DNA from: Cyanobacterium sp. Dongsha4
GTDB lineage: Bacteria > Cyanobacteriota > Cyanobacteriia > Cyanobacteriales > Cyanobacteriaceae
NCBI RefSeq assembly: GCF_036345015.1
Contig: NZ_CP084098.1
Coordinates: 248,001 to 312,000 of the forward strand
Length of the DNA stretch: 64,000 nucleotides
Reading direction: 5' to 3'
The notes under the pieces: model-generated
Seen by the model: only the letters and a program-made list of their open reading frames with translations
Told to the model about the DNA's origin: nothing
Databases searched by the model: none
Program-made: the position numbers and the translations under genes
Part shown: one piece after another, positions 35,386-43,554 of the stretch
Position numbering within the stretch: position 1 is the stretch's first letter
How the letters are laid out: each line of letters begins with the position of its first letter

Positions 35386-36414
35386 ATGCAAACTTACGAT
35401 AATCCTGAAGTTAAATACGAATGGTGGGCAGGAAATGCCCGATTTGCTGATAAAAGTGGCTTATTTATCGCCGCTCATGTGGGACAAGCCGCCCTAACAA
35501 CTTTTTGGGCTGGAGGTTTCACTCTGTTTGAACTGTCTCGCTTTGATGCTTCCTTACCCATGGGGGAGCAAGGCTTAATTCTTTTACCACACCTTGCAAC
35601 CCTTGGTTGGGGAGTTGGTGAAGGAGGTCAAATAGTAGATACTTACCCCTATTTTGTTGTTGGTGCAATCCACTTAATTTCTTCTGCTTTTTTAGGTGCT
35701 GGAGCATTATTCCACGCTTTTAAAGCACCAGAAAACTTGAAATCTGCTCAAGGAAGAGCCAAAATGTTCGATTTTTCTTGGGAAGACCCTGCTAAATTAG
35801 GTTTAATTCTTGGTCATCACCTTCTCTTTTTAGGCATGGGAGCTTTACTTCTTGTCGGCAAGGCGATGTATTGGGGAGGACTTTATGATGCAACTACCCA
35901 AACAGTACGTCTTGTTGAACATCCTACCCTCGACTTTGCGACTATCTACGGCTATCAAACTCATTTTGCTAGTATCAGTAGTTTAGAAGACTTAGTGGGA
36001 GGACACATTTATGTTGGTTTTATGTTAATTGCTGGTGGCATTTGGCATATTCTCGTTCCCCCTCTAAAGTGGGCAAGAAAAGTCTTAATGTTTTCGGGAG
36101 AAGCAATTTTATCTTACTCTTTAGGGGGAATTGCTTTGGCTGGATTTGTTGCCGCTTATTTTTGCGCAGTGAATACCCTTGCTTATCCCGTGGAATTTTA
36201 TGGTCCTGCCTTGGAAGTCAAATTGGGAATTACACCCTATTTTGCAGATACCGTTAAGCTACCCTTTGGAGAACATACTTCTCGTTGTTGGTTAGCAAAT
36301 GCTCATTTCTTCCTTGCCTTTTTCTTCTTACAAGGACATTTATGGCACGCCTTACGGGCTTTAGGATTCGATTTCCGTCGTGTGGAAAAAGCCTTGGATT
36401 CTATCCAAGTTTAG
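35386..36414 (+). CDS. isiA: Iron-stress-induced chlorophyll-binding protein (CP43-like antenna)
   Basis: A 342-residue six-helix CP43-like protein of the Pcb family: [20 protein letters not shown], the histidines of [48 protein letters not shown], and the C-terminal [20 protein letters not shown]. Its size and lack of the large CP43 loop mark it as IsiA. It forms rings around photosystem I in iron-starved cells. Ribosome site AAAGGAAT precedes the ATG by 10 bases. The gene is followed by a terminator at 36551-36596. Confidence 0.95.
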   Translation: MQTYDNPEVKYEWWAGNARFADKSGLFIAAHVGQAALTTFWAGGFTLFELSRFDASLPMGEQGLILLPHLATLGWGVGEGGQIVDTYPYFVVGAIHLISSAFLGAGALFHAFKAPENLKSAQGRAKMFDFSWEDPAKLGLILGHHLLFLGMGALLLVGKAMYWGGLYDATTQTVRLVEHPTLDFATIYGYQTHFASISSLEDLVGGHIYVGFMLIAGGIWHILVPPLKWARKVLMFSGEAILSYSLGGIALAGFVAAYFCAVNTLAYPVEFYGPALEVKLGITPYFADTVKLPFGEHTSRCWLANAHFFLAFFFLQGHLWHALRALGFDFRRVEKALDSIQV

Positions 36415-36550
36415 AAGACGATGAGGGAAAGATTTATCTATACTGCCAATATATTTAAGCCTATCCCCTCTCGTACGTAACTACTACAAAGCAAAAATCA
36501 AGGACTAATTTGGGAAAAGTCCATAGCTTATATTCTATTTCCAATGTTAT

Positions 36551-36596
36551 AGGGAACATCTCAAGACTGTCAACTTCCGAGATGCTCCCTTTTTTC
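36551..36596 (+). terminator. Terminator downstream of isiA
   Basis: AGGGAACATCTC (36551-36562) pairs with GAGATGCTCCCT (36579-36590), with one mismatch, and is followed by TTTTTC. It lies 136 bases after the isiA stop. Confidence 0.75.
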
Positions 36597-36673
36597 TGCT
36601 TTTAACTACACAAATAATCAAAGTAGAAGGCAATAAGCAATATGTGTGATCAGAAATAAGGTAATTGCTAGTC

Positions 36674-37886
36674 CAGGGCAAACGCATACTAAAAATTTAT
36701 GAGAAAGTAATATAGTAAAGATTATAGAGGGAATTAATAGCCGTGATTTCTGAGAAATCATACCTGTGGAAACATTTTGAAAATATTGAAGACCCACGAA
36801 CCAGTTACTTAATTGAACATAAATTAGTTGACATTGTAGCATTAACAATTCTGGCGGTAATTTGTGGTGCCGACTCTTGGGTAGAAATTGAAGAATATGG
36901 TAAAAGTAAACAATCTTGGCTCGAAAGGTTTCTTGAACTGCCCAATGGTATTCCTTCTCATGATACTATCGCTCGTTTATTTGCTCGTCTATGTCCAAAG
37001 CAATTGCAATCAGCTTTCTTAGATTGGATTAACCATGTTGCTCAAATAACGCAAGGAGAAATAATAGCCATTGATGGTAAAACATTACGGAGTTCTTATG
37101 ATTGGAGTCAAAATAAAAGTGCCATTCACATGGTAAGTGCTTGGGCTAGTAATAATAACTTGGTTTTGGGGCAGTTAAAAGTGGAAGATAAATCCAATGA
37201 AATTACGGCAATTCCCAAGTTATTGGCAGTTTTAGAACTTAATGGTTGTATTGTGACCATTGATGCCATGGGGTGTCAAAAGAATATAGCCAAAAATATT
37301 ATAGAGAAAGGTGGAGACTATATTCTGAGCCTCAAAGGTAATCAAGGTAATTTATTTGAGGATGTCAAACAATTATTTGATTGGACATTAAAAAATAACT
37401 ATCAAGAAATTATCAAAGAAAAATATGAAACGATAGAAAAGAATCATGGTCGAATAGAAAAACGCCGTTATTGGCTAATAAATTCGGGTACAGATTTTAT
37501 AGACAGGGAAAAATGGGTGGGATTAAAAACGATCGGAATAGTAGAATCAGAGAGAAAACTATTAGGACAAAAAGCCACATTGGAAAGAAGGTACTACTTA
37601 ACCAGTTTAGACCAAGGAGTAGAAAAGTTCGCCCAAGGAATCAGGAGTCATTGGGGAATAGAGAATAAATTACATTGGTGCTTAGATGTCGGGTTTAGAG
37701 AGGATGAGAGTCGAATCAGAAAAGGTCAGGGTAGTGAAAACATGGCAGTTATTAGACATATTGCTTTAAATTTGTTGAATAAGGAAAAGAGTTGCTCTCG
37801 AGGTAAAAAGGCAAAACGACTTAAGGCTGGATGGGATAACGATTATTTACTTAAGATTTTGTCTGCTTGAGTATGCGTTTGCCCTG
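36674..37886 (+). mobile_element. Intact ISAs1-family insertion sequence with a 10-bp target duplication
   Basis: Perfect inverted ends CAGGGCAAACGCATAC (36674-36689) and GTATGCGTTTGCCCTG (37871-37886). The direct repeat ATTGCTAGTC occurs just outside both ends (36664-36673 and 37887-37896), so this is a recent, undamaged insertion. It carries one transposase gene and lies between the isiA terminator and the DUF3155 gene. A second, decayed copy is at 3408-4750. Confidence 0.95.
36743..37870 (+). CDS. ISAs1-family transposase
   Basis: A 375-residue transposase starting MISEKSYLWKHFENIEDPRT. The ISAs1 family is recognised by DPRxxx(I/V)EHKLVDIVALTILAVICGADSW at the N-terminus and the DDE core: IAIDGKTLRSSYD (first Asp), VTIDAMGCQKNIAKNI (second Asp) and RSHWGIENKLHWCLDVGFREDESRIRKG (third acid, E/D). 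It ends KAGWDNDYLLKILSA. The frame is complete, so the element can probably transpose. Confidence 0.93.
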   Translation: MISEKSYLWKHFENIEDPRTSYLIEHKLVDIVALTILAVICGADSWVEIEEYGKSKQSWLERFLELPNGIPSHDTIARLFARLCPKQLQSAFLDWINHVAQITQGEIIAIDGKTLRSSYDWSQNKSAIHMVSAWASNNNLVLGQLKVEDKSNEITAIPKLLAVLELNGCIVTIDAMGCQKNIAKNIIEKGGDYILSLKGNQGNLFEDVKQLFDWTLKNNYQEIIKEKYETIEKNHGRIEKRRYWLINSGTDFIDREKWVGLKTIGIVESERKLLGQKATLERRYYLTSLDQGVEKFAQGIRSHWGIENKLHWCLDVGFREDESRIRKGQGSENMAVIRHIALNLLNKEKSCSRGKKAKRLKAGWDNDYLLKILSA

Positions 37887-37970
37887 ATTGCTAGTCAAAC
37901 TGTCTTGACATTTTTAAACAAACATTATATAATTGCCCCAAAATGTAGTAAAAATAACATTTAACTTATG

Positions 37971-37985
37971 AAGGAGGACATAAGG
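37971..37985 (+). promoter_or_regulatory. Strong ribosome site that decides the DUF3155 start
   Basis: AAGGAGGA at 37971-37978 is followed by CATAAGG and TTG at 37986, a spacing of about 7 bases. This makes TTG the likely start and the ATG at 37968 unlikely. Confidence 0.75.
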
Positions 37986-38306
37986 TTGGCAAGAAAAAGA
38001 AAACGCAAAAGTCGCCGCCGCCTTGAGGGACGCAAAATATTAGAGTTAGTGCCTCACTATCATATAGAAAGTGGTGAAGATAAACCAGTCACCGCCGCTC
38101 GTAAACACATAAGGGCAAATGGAATTACACCTCCTGCTGTTTTAGTTGTCAAGAGAAATGAACACACCACTGATCGCTATTTCTGGGCAGAGAAAGGTTT
38201 GTTTGGAGCTCAATATGTTGAGGAAAATCATTTTCTTTTTCCCAGTTTGAGGATTATTAAACCCCAAGTTAAGGGAACTACTCCTATTTTATCTACCACT
38301 CATTAA
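37986..38306 (+). CDS. DUF3155 domain-containing protein
   Basis: I choose the TTG at 37986 (LARKRKRKSRRRLEGRKI). The ATG 18 bases upstream lies before the perfect SD AAGGAGGA (37971-37978), which is correctly spaced for the TTG but would be inside the gene if the ATG were used. The 106-residue protein carries the strongly basic N-terminus, IESGEDKPVTAARKHI and VKRNEHTTDRYFWAEKGLFGAQYVEENHFLFPSL that define DUF3155, a cyanobacterial and plastid family of unknown function. The basic tail suggests nucleic acid binding. The ISAs1 insertion lies 99 bases upstream. Confidence 0.85.
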   Translation: MARKRKRKSRRRLEGRKILELVPHYHIESGEDKPVTAARKHIRANGITPPAVLVVKRNEHTTDRYFWAEKGLFGAQYVEENHFLFPSLRIIKPQVKGTTPILSTTH

Positions 38307-38770
38307 GCTAATACCTTTTATTTATATAGATAGAGCTTGGAATAAATTTTAATATTAGTTTTTGGTCTTTAATTTTAGTTCACTGAATTTATTTTTAACT
38401 AATTTTTTAGACTGACTTCAACTAGCTTTAAATTTTATTTCTGAGCTTTTTTTTGTTTGACAGTCTTTTTCAATTTAGCAACTTGATTCACTTGATTGTA
38501 GCTTGTCTTAAACTTTATTTTTTTGAGGAGAAATTAAACTTTAAGATTCAATATTTACAGCTTTAGATTGGTTGGTGTTTTGATAATTATTAATTCTTAA
38601 TTGGGTTAAAAATATTATTCCATATTTTTAATAAAAGATGTTGATAAAAACAATATTTTCAATTTTTTTCACCCCTACAACCCCGGCTTATTTCTTTTTG
38701 AACCAAGCAAGAGAGGGAGGCTAGTATAAAAATAGATGTATTTTGTATTTTTAATGATGGCAGGAAAAAT
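38307..38770. other. Intergenic region between DUF3155 and nblA genes
   Basis: About 460 bases, strongly T-rich, with many TTTT runs. I see no frame, hairpin or repeat of note. Both genes point towards it, so it is a transcript end zone for each. Confidence 0.4.
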
Positions 38771-38950
38771 TTACTCTAAACCCCATTGATGTTTTAATGT
38801 GTCTTTGTAAAGATTTTCCCTAACAAGCATTTCCGCATAAAGTTTGACTAAAAAGTCTTGTGCTTGTTCTTTTGTCATTTTCTCCACCTGAGTTTCAAAA
38901 GAACGAAGATTGAATTGTTGCTCTAGAGACAAACCGACTGAATTAGACAT
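38771..38950 (-). CDS. nblA: Phycobilisome degradation protein NblA
   Basis: ATG at 38950 gives a 59-residue protein (MSNSVGLSLEQQFNLRSFET); the longer frame upstream has no family match. The rest, QVEKMTKEQAQDFLVKLYAEMLVRENLYKDTLKHQWGLE, matches NblA, which binds phycobiliproteins and directs them to Clp proteolysis during nitrogen or sulfur starvation. An AAGGAG ribosome site precedes the ATG by about 11 bases. Confidence 0.93.
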   Translation of the reverse strand: MSNSVGLSLEQQFNLRSFETQVEKMTKEQAQDFLVKLYAEMLVRENLYKDTLKHQWGLE

Positions 38951-39480
38951 AATCTCATATTCTCCTTTACTTTCAAAGTAAAAACTGCTATCCTTGATAA
39001 GGGTAAAATTTTGCGTTTTACCTAGTATCAAATCAATTATCTTAATGAGTAACATAACCAACATCGTTAAACTGCTCATCTTGAACAATAAGCATAAATA
39101 CTTATAGTAAAAAAGTTCGTCAGTTAACTGAGGTTAAAAAAGTTAAAGATATTTCCCAATTATACTTAACAGAAATTAATAACTGTGATAGGATCTAAGG
39201 GAATAAATAAGAACTGTTAGTAAAACAAATACCAATACTTCAGATTATTCTCGATAAAGATAAAATAAAGTTCTAAACTAAGTTGATAACCAATAGTCAA
39301 TGATCTTAATAGCTTCATCTGACGGACAAAATAAAATAAAACATCAGCGATTAAGAGTTAGTTGTGCCTTATGGGGTTTAACTAGCTCATTTGTTGTGAA
39401 TAGAAAGAGTTAATCTGTAGTAGTTTTATAAATTTTACGAATAATCAACCAAATATTTAATATTAATGGAGGAAATCTAA
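38951..39480. other. Intergenic region between nblA and the RRM gene
   Basis: About 530 bases that must hold both promoters. A copy of the AACTGAGGTTAAAAAAGTTAA phrase lies at 39128. A 37-codon frame at 39300-39413 (MILIASSDGQNKIKHQ...) is open but unsupported. No clear NtcA site was found upstream of nblA. Confidence 0.4.
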
Positions 39481-40011
39481 ATGTCTGTACGTCTATACGT
39501 GAAGTTGCCAAAGGCGGAAATAGAGAAGGAAGGTTTAGAAAAAATGTTTAGTGATTTTGAGCCTTCTTTTACCACTAAGTTAATTAAAGAAAGAAAAAAG
39601 AAAGAATGTCGTGGTTTTGGTTTTGTAACTGTCCCCACTGATGAAGCGGCGGAAGATTTTATTAGCAGATATAATGAGAAGCCATTGGTTTATAATGGTG
39701 AAACCTATAAGGATGAAGAAGGTAATGACTTTCTTTTAGTTATAGAAAAAGCCTTACCCCGTAATAAAGGCGGTAAGGAAGAGGGGGAACAACAGGAAGA
39801 AGCTGAAACCAATAATCAGGTAGAGGCTAACACTGATAACAAGCCTTCTCGTCGCAATAACGGCAATAAAAAACCGAAGAAAAATCGTAAAGGTGGCAAG
39901 GCTAAAACTCAAAAAGCTGTTTCTGTTTCTGAATCTATTCAACCTGATCCTCGTTGGGCGAATGAACTCAATAAGTTAAAAGAAATGTTTGCCGCTCAGG
40001 CTTCTAACTAG
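39481..40011 (+). CDS. RRM-type RNA-binding protein with a long charged C-terminal tail
   Basis: A 176-residue protein. RNP2 is VRLYVKLP (residues 3-10) and RNP1 is CRGFGFVTV (43-51), so one RRM fills residues 1-92. The tail (93-176) is Lys/Asn/Glu-rich with KPKKNRKGGKAKTQK, then a helix DPRWANELNKLKEMFAAQ. Cyanobacterial Rbp proteins are usually about 100 residues with a glycine-rich tail; this one has a different, longer tail. Rbp proteins bind mRNA and are often cold-inducible. Ribosome site TGGAGGAAATCT precedes the ATG. A terminator follows at 40046-40080. Confidence 0.88.
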   Translation: MSVRLYVKLPKAEIEKEGLEKMFSDFEPSFTTKLIKERKKKECRGFGFVTVPTDEAAEDFISRYNEKPLVYNGETYKDEEGNDFLLVIEKALPRNKGGKEEGEQQEEAETNNQVEANTDNKPSRRNNGNKKPKKNRKGGKAKTQKAVSVSESIQPDPRWANELNKLKEMFAAQASN

Positions 40012-40045
40012 GATTTGACATTGTTATAAAACAAATTCCTTCATC

Positions 40046-40080
40046 AGCTCTACTTTATTTTTTATAGTAGGGCTTTTTTC
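40046..40080 (+). terminator. Terminator of the RRM gene
   Basis: AGCTCTACT (40046-40054) pairs with AGTAGGGCT (40066-40074) over nine positions, with a T-rich tail TTTTTTC. It is 35 bases after the stop. Confidence 0.75.
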
Positions 40081-40083
40081 TTT

Positions 40084-40377
40084 TTAGAAGGGAGATATTG
40101 TTCTGATGAGGTTGAGAACTCTTAGTAAAAATATTGTTTGGCGTATATCGGAACTTATTTGAGGTGGATATTTACTCTTTGCCTGTTTTTCTGTGAGGGT
40201 TGCATATTCTTCGGTTGTAAGAGGTTCGTTATTGAGAGGCGATCGCGCTTCTGTAATAATTTCTGTTGCTAAAACTTCTTCAGGAATATCATCAGGAGGG
40301 GGTAAGGCAATAGCTGAAAAATGACTAAAAAAGAATAAAAACCACAAAAAAGAGAATCTGCCCAAAAAAGAACTCAT
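40084..40377 (-). CDS. Small secreted or periplasmic hypothetical protein
   Basis: A 97-residue protein starting MSSFLGRFSFLWFLFFFSHF, a hydrophobic signal segment ending near SAIA-L. The mature part PPPDDIPEEVLATEIITEARSPLNNEPLTTEEYATLTEKQAKS is acidic and conserved-looking. No catalytic motif is seen. It is convergent with the RRM gene and divergent from the STAS gene. Confidence 0.55.
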   Translation of the reverse strand: MSSFLGRFSFLWFLFFFSHFSAIALPPPDDIPEEVLATEIITEARSPLNNEPLTTEEYATLTEKQAKSKYPPQISSDIRQTIFLLRVLNLIRTISPF

Positions 40378-40505
40378 AAAAAAGATCCTAACGAAAAAAA
40401 TTAAGCCAATTGAGAAAAAAACAAACAGAAAAAATTAATTGACCCAAATAATAGGCTATATTATACTATTAACCGATCATCGCTATTTTAACAACTACGA
40501 GAAGT

Positions 40506-40517
40506 AAGGAGGTTGCT
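40506..40517 (+). promoter_or_regulatory. Perfect Shine-Dalgarno before an ATT start
   Basis: AAGGAGG at 40506-40512, five bases (TTGCT) before ATT 40518. The site is ideal in strength and spacing, and there is no in-frame ATG, GTG or TTG nearby. Confidence 0.75.
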
Positions 40518-40877
40518 ATTTCCGAACAACTAAACCTGACTGTTAGTCTTAGAGGGACTCGTGAAGTCAGAAATAATTGTCAAATCTTTCATCTCATTGG
40601 TCAACTAGACGCATTTTCTGAGCCAACTTTTCAGAAAATCATTTCTGGATATATTTCAGAGAAAGCTAATAAAATTGTCCTTGATTTATCTCAAATCGAT
40701 TTTATTGATAGCTCTGGACTAGGTGCGTTAGTACGCATTGCCAAACAAGTTGAGAATGTGAAAGGAAAAATGCAAATTGTTACTAATCCTAGAGTTACCC
40801 AGACTGTGAAAATGGTAAGATTAGAGAAGTTTCTTAAATTACAGAACTCTCTTGATGAGGCTTTAAAAAATGTGTAA
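40518..40877 (+). CDS. STAS-domain protein (anti-sigma factor antagonist-like), ATT start
   Basis: The frame is open from 40473 to TAA 40875-40877, and the product reads ISEQLNLTVSLRGTREVRNN then FHLIGQLDAFSEPTFQKII and IVLDLSQIDFIDSSGLGALV. This is the STAS fold with the DSSG phosphosite, as in SpoIIAA/RsbV and in conserved cyanobacterial STAS proteins whose homologues begin (M)SLTVSLRGTREV. Inside the domain there is no ATG, GTG or TTG until residue about 88. Only ATT 40518, placed 5 bases after AAGGAGG, makes sense as the start. STAS proteins bind anti-sigma kinases; the partner is not here. Confidence 0.8.
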   Translation: MSEQLNLTVSLRGTREVRNNCQIFHLIGQLDAFSEPTFQKIISGYISEKANKIVLDLSQIDFIDSSGLGALVRIAKQVENVKGKMQIVTNPRVTQTVKMVRLEKFLKLQNSLDEALKNV

Positions 40878-41092
40878 CTCATGTCTTGACTATTACAATC
40901 AAAAATGGATTTGTGAAGATAGGAGTTTGACAAGGGCGTAGAAAACTAACTACGTCCATGACTAATGGATAAGTTAAGTAATAAATATTCGAGTATGACT
41001 ACGGTTAAATCAATTAATTTTAGTCAACAGCAACATTTGTTATAACAATCAAGTGTCAAAATAAACTTAAACTATAATCTTTATTTACGGAT

Positions 41093-41575
41093 TTGTCTAA
41101 GAAAAAAACACAACTATCATTTTCTCCACCACCTCACTCTGAAACTCGGAATGAGGTAAAAGTCTTGTCTAAATTGGTATTTGAAAGTGATGACATTTCT
41201 AAAATCTTGTCGCAAGTTTCTCCTGATGCTCTAGCTTATATTGGTGATGCTGTTTATGAGCTATATGTTCGAACCTCCTACTTATTGCCGTCCAAAAAAA
41301 TAGCAGACTACCATCATGTTGTCGTCAGTAAAGTCAGGGCAGAGTCTCAGGCAACATATTTACAAACTATTTATCCTCTTCTCAACGACATAGAAAAAGA
41401 CTGGGTGCGTAGGGGTAGAAATGCGGTTAATAAATCTCCTCGTCGTTTACCGTTACAAACCTATCAAGCGGCTAGTGGTTTTGAAACGCTTTTGGGTTAT
41501 TTGTATATTTCTGAACCAGAAAGATTAGAATTTCTTTTATCTCATTTAACTGACGTTACGCAAAAATATAATTAA
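41093..41575 (+). CDS. mrnC: Mini-ribonuclease III
   Basis: A 160-residue Mini-III, a half-size RNase III lacking a dsRNA-binding domain, which trims 23S rRNA ends. It has DALAYIGDAVYELYVRTSYL (with the catalytic acidic residues), VSKVRAESQATYL, and the RRGRNAVNKSPRRLPLQTYQAASGFETLLGYLY region. The only in-frame candidate start is TTG 41093; no clear ribosome site precedes it. The length is normal for the family. Confidence 0.9.
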   Translation: MSKKKTQLSFSPPPHSETRNEVKVLSKLVFESDDISKILSQVSPDALAYIGDAVYELYVRTSYLLPSKKIADYHHVVVSKVRAESQATYLQTIYPLLNDIEKDWVRRGRNAVNKSPRRLPLQTYQAASGFETLLGYLYISEPERLEFLLSHLTDVTQKYN

Positions 41576-41841
41576 TTGTCCATAAAAGGAGTGTTACAGG
41601 TTGCAGGTGTTAGGGTGTTGAAGTATTGGGGAGAAACGAGAAACGAGTTAGGAGTTAGGAGTTAGGAGTTAGGAGTTATTAATTCTTAATTCTTAAACCA
41701 TTGCCTATTCCCTATTCTCTATTCCCTATTTACCTTTGCCCTTTGCTCCTTGCCCTTTTAAAATCTATTCATTGATTCACTATTAACTATTCACTAAAAT
41801 CGCTATACTGATTATCAATAGAGCGACATAACAAATGCTGA
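41576..41841. repeat. Tandem GTTAGGA heptamers and other word repeats
   Basis: Four tandem GTTAGGA units at about 41646-41677, flanked by AGGTGTTAGGGTGTTGAAG and GCCTATTCCCTATTCTCTATTCC. The region separates mrnC from the kinase gene. Unit length is 7 bases and no spacers are present, so it is not a CRISPR. Confidence 0.75.
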
Positions 41842-43338
41842 ATGATTCTGAGTTATTGCCTAAATCCCGATTGTTCTCTGCCACAAAATCCATCTAATTT
41901 AAAGATTTGTCAAAATTGTGGTGGTGATTTAATTTTACATGGGCGCTATCGTGCAGTTAAGAAAATTGGTAAGGGTGGATTTGGGGCAACTTTTTTGAGT
42001 ATAGATTTATCTCTGCCGGGTAATCCTTTATGTGTGGTTAAACAATTAAGACCTTCTGCAAATGACCCTGATGCTTTTGAAATGGCATTGGATTTGTTTG
42101 AGAGAGAAGCAAAAACTTTGGGGAAATTAGATCATCCTCAAATACCTAGATTGTTGGATTATTTTGAACAAGATAAAAGATTTTATTTAGTGCAAAGTTG
42201 GGTGAAGGGTAAGACGTTACAACAAGAAGTGAAAAAAGATGGGATTTTTAATGAAACTAGGGTCAAAAAATTTTTGTTAGAAGTCCTAGAAATACTTAAA
42301 TATATCCATTCCTTAAAGATTATTCATCGGGATATTAAACCCGCAAATATTATTCGTCGTGAGCAGGATGGAAGGCTTGTTTTAATCGATTTTGGAGCGG
42401 TAAAGGATCAAGTTAATACCCATTTAGCTAAAACTTATGGACAAACAGCGTTAACGGAATTTGCGGTGGGTACAATGGGATTTGCCCCTCCTGAACAATT
42501 GGCAATGCGTCCTTTTTATGCCAGTGATATTTATGCTTTGGGGGCAACTTGTCTTTACTTAATGACGGCGAAGTCTCCAAAGGATTTTCCCATTGATGAG
42601 TTAACGGGGGAATTAGCTTGGCAAAGAGAAATTAAGGTCAGTAAGGGTTTTGAAAAAGTCCTTTCTCGAATGTTAGAAATGAATTTGCGCGATCGCTATA
42701 AGTCGGCGGATGAAGTGATTAAGGATTTAGATATAATGCCCTATGCCAAGGAATTAGAAGAGGGAATGTTGAATGCTCAAATGAAAGATAAAAGAGAAAT
42801 AGACGAAAAAGATAATACTTCTCAAAATACTCATTTATCTGCAACTTCTCGTTTAGCAATGGCAATTAGGGCAAGAAAATCACGACAGGGTAGAAGTAAA
42901 TATATAACTCAAGTTAATCCTCGTACTGTCTTGAATGCTTATCTCAATGGGAGAAGAGATTTTAATGGACAAAATTTCAATCAATTTAATTTTTCTCAAG
43001 GGGAAATACCTGAAATTAATTTTCGTAACTGTCAGTTAATTAGAGTAAATTTTGAAGAGGCTAACTTAGAAGGAGCTAATTTTTATTGTGCTAATTTAGC
43101 AGGAGCAAGATTTTTTAAGGCTAATCTTACCAGAGTTTATTTTTTTAAGGCTGATTTACAGTCAGCAGATTTGCGCAATGCCAATTTAAAATCTGCAAAT
43201 TTGGAGGGGGCTAATTTAGAAGGAACTAATCTTTGTGGTGCAAACTTAACAGATGCAAATATTACAGAAGAGCAAATACAGCAAAGTATTACTAATTGGG
43301 CGACTATTTTTCCAGATGGTAAGAGACATATTTGGTGA
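41842..43338 (+). CDS. Serine/threonine kinase with pentapeptide repeats (SpkB-like)
   Basis: A 498-residue protein. Residues 6-28 carry CLNPDC...CQNCG, a zinc-ribbon-like cysteine motif. The kinase domain (about 34-290) has GKGGFGATFLSI, VVKQLRP, HRDIKPANII, LIDFGAV and APPEQLAMRPFYASDIYALG. From about residue 375 are pentapeptide repeats (ANLEGANFYCANLAGARFFKANL). This Cys motif plus kinase plus pentapeptide layout is that of Synechocystis SpkB, which acts in oxidative-stress and motility signalling. The name is by architecture only. Confidence 0.85.
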   Translation: MILSYCLNPDCSLPQNPSNLKICQNCGGDLILHGRYRAVKKIGKGGFGATFLSIDLSLPGNPLCVVKQLRPSANDPDAFEMALDLFEREAKTLGKLDHPQIPRLLDYFEQDKRFYLVQSWVKGKTLQQEVKKDGIFNETRVKKFLLEVLEILKYIHSLKIIHRDIKPANIIRREQDGRLVLIDFGAVKDQVNTHLAKTYGQTALTEFAVGTMGFAPPEQLAMRPFYASDIYALGATCLYLMTAKSPKDFPIDELTGELAWQREIKVSKGFEKVLSRMLEMNLRDRYKSADEVIKDLDIMPYAKELEEGMLNAQMKDKREIDEKDNTSQNTHLSATSRLAMAIRARKSRQGRSKYITQVNPRTVLNAYLNGRRDFNGQNFNQFNFSQGEIPEINFRNCQLIRVNFEEANLEGANFYCANLAGARFFKANLTRVYFFKADLQSADLRNANLKSANLEGANLEGTNLCGANLTDANITEEQIQQSITNWATIFPDGKRHIW

Positions 43339-43554
43339 TGCAGAAGTTAAGCTCAGTTGTTTCGCAATAATATCGGGTAAGGGCAAGTCTCAAGTTTTAT
43401 TTTTTGAATATTGACCCATTATTCACTCACATTGGACATAAGAAAATCAATTTAGGGACTGTTTTTGTCAAATATTATTACTATTATCCAGCACATCATT
43501 CCCCCCAACCCCACCTTCACAAATCCATTTTAAATGAGGTGTAAGATTTAAGTC
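43339..43554. other. Intergenic region between two convergent genes
   Basis: It includes a weak copy of the 32-base repeat at 43351-43382 (CTCAGTTGTTTCGCAATAAT...) and a CCCCCCAACCCCACC run. No gene was seen. Confidence 0.45.

Noticed and set aside
39300-39413. 37-codon frame MILIASSDGQNKIKHQ... upstream of the RRM gene
   Set aside because: No ribosome site and no known homologue; short frames of this size occur by chance in AT-rich gaps.
40934-40957. Hairpin GGGCGTAG/CTACGTCC after the STAS gene
   Set aside because: The stem is good but there is no T-run after it, so it is not called as a terminator.
41640-41680. Tandem TTAGGAG repeats, considered as a CRISPR
   Set aside because: The unit is 7 bases with no spacers; it belongs to the heptamer word repeats.
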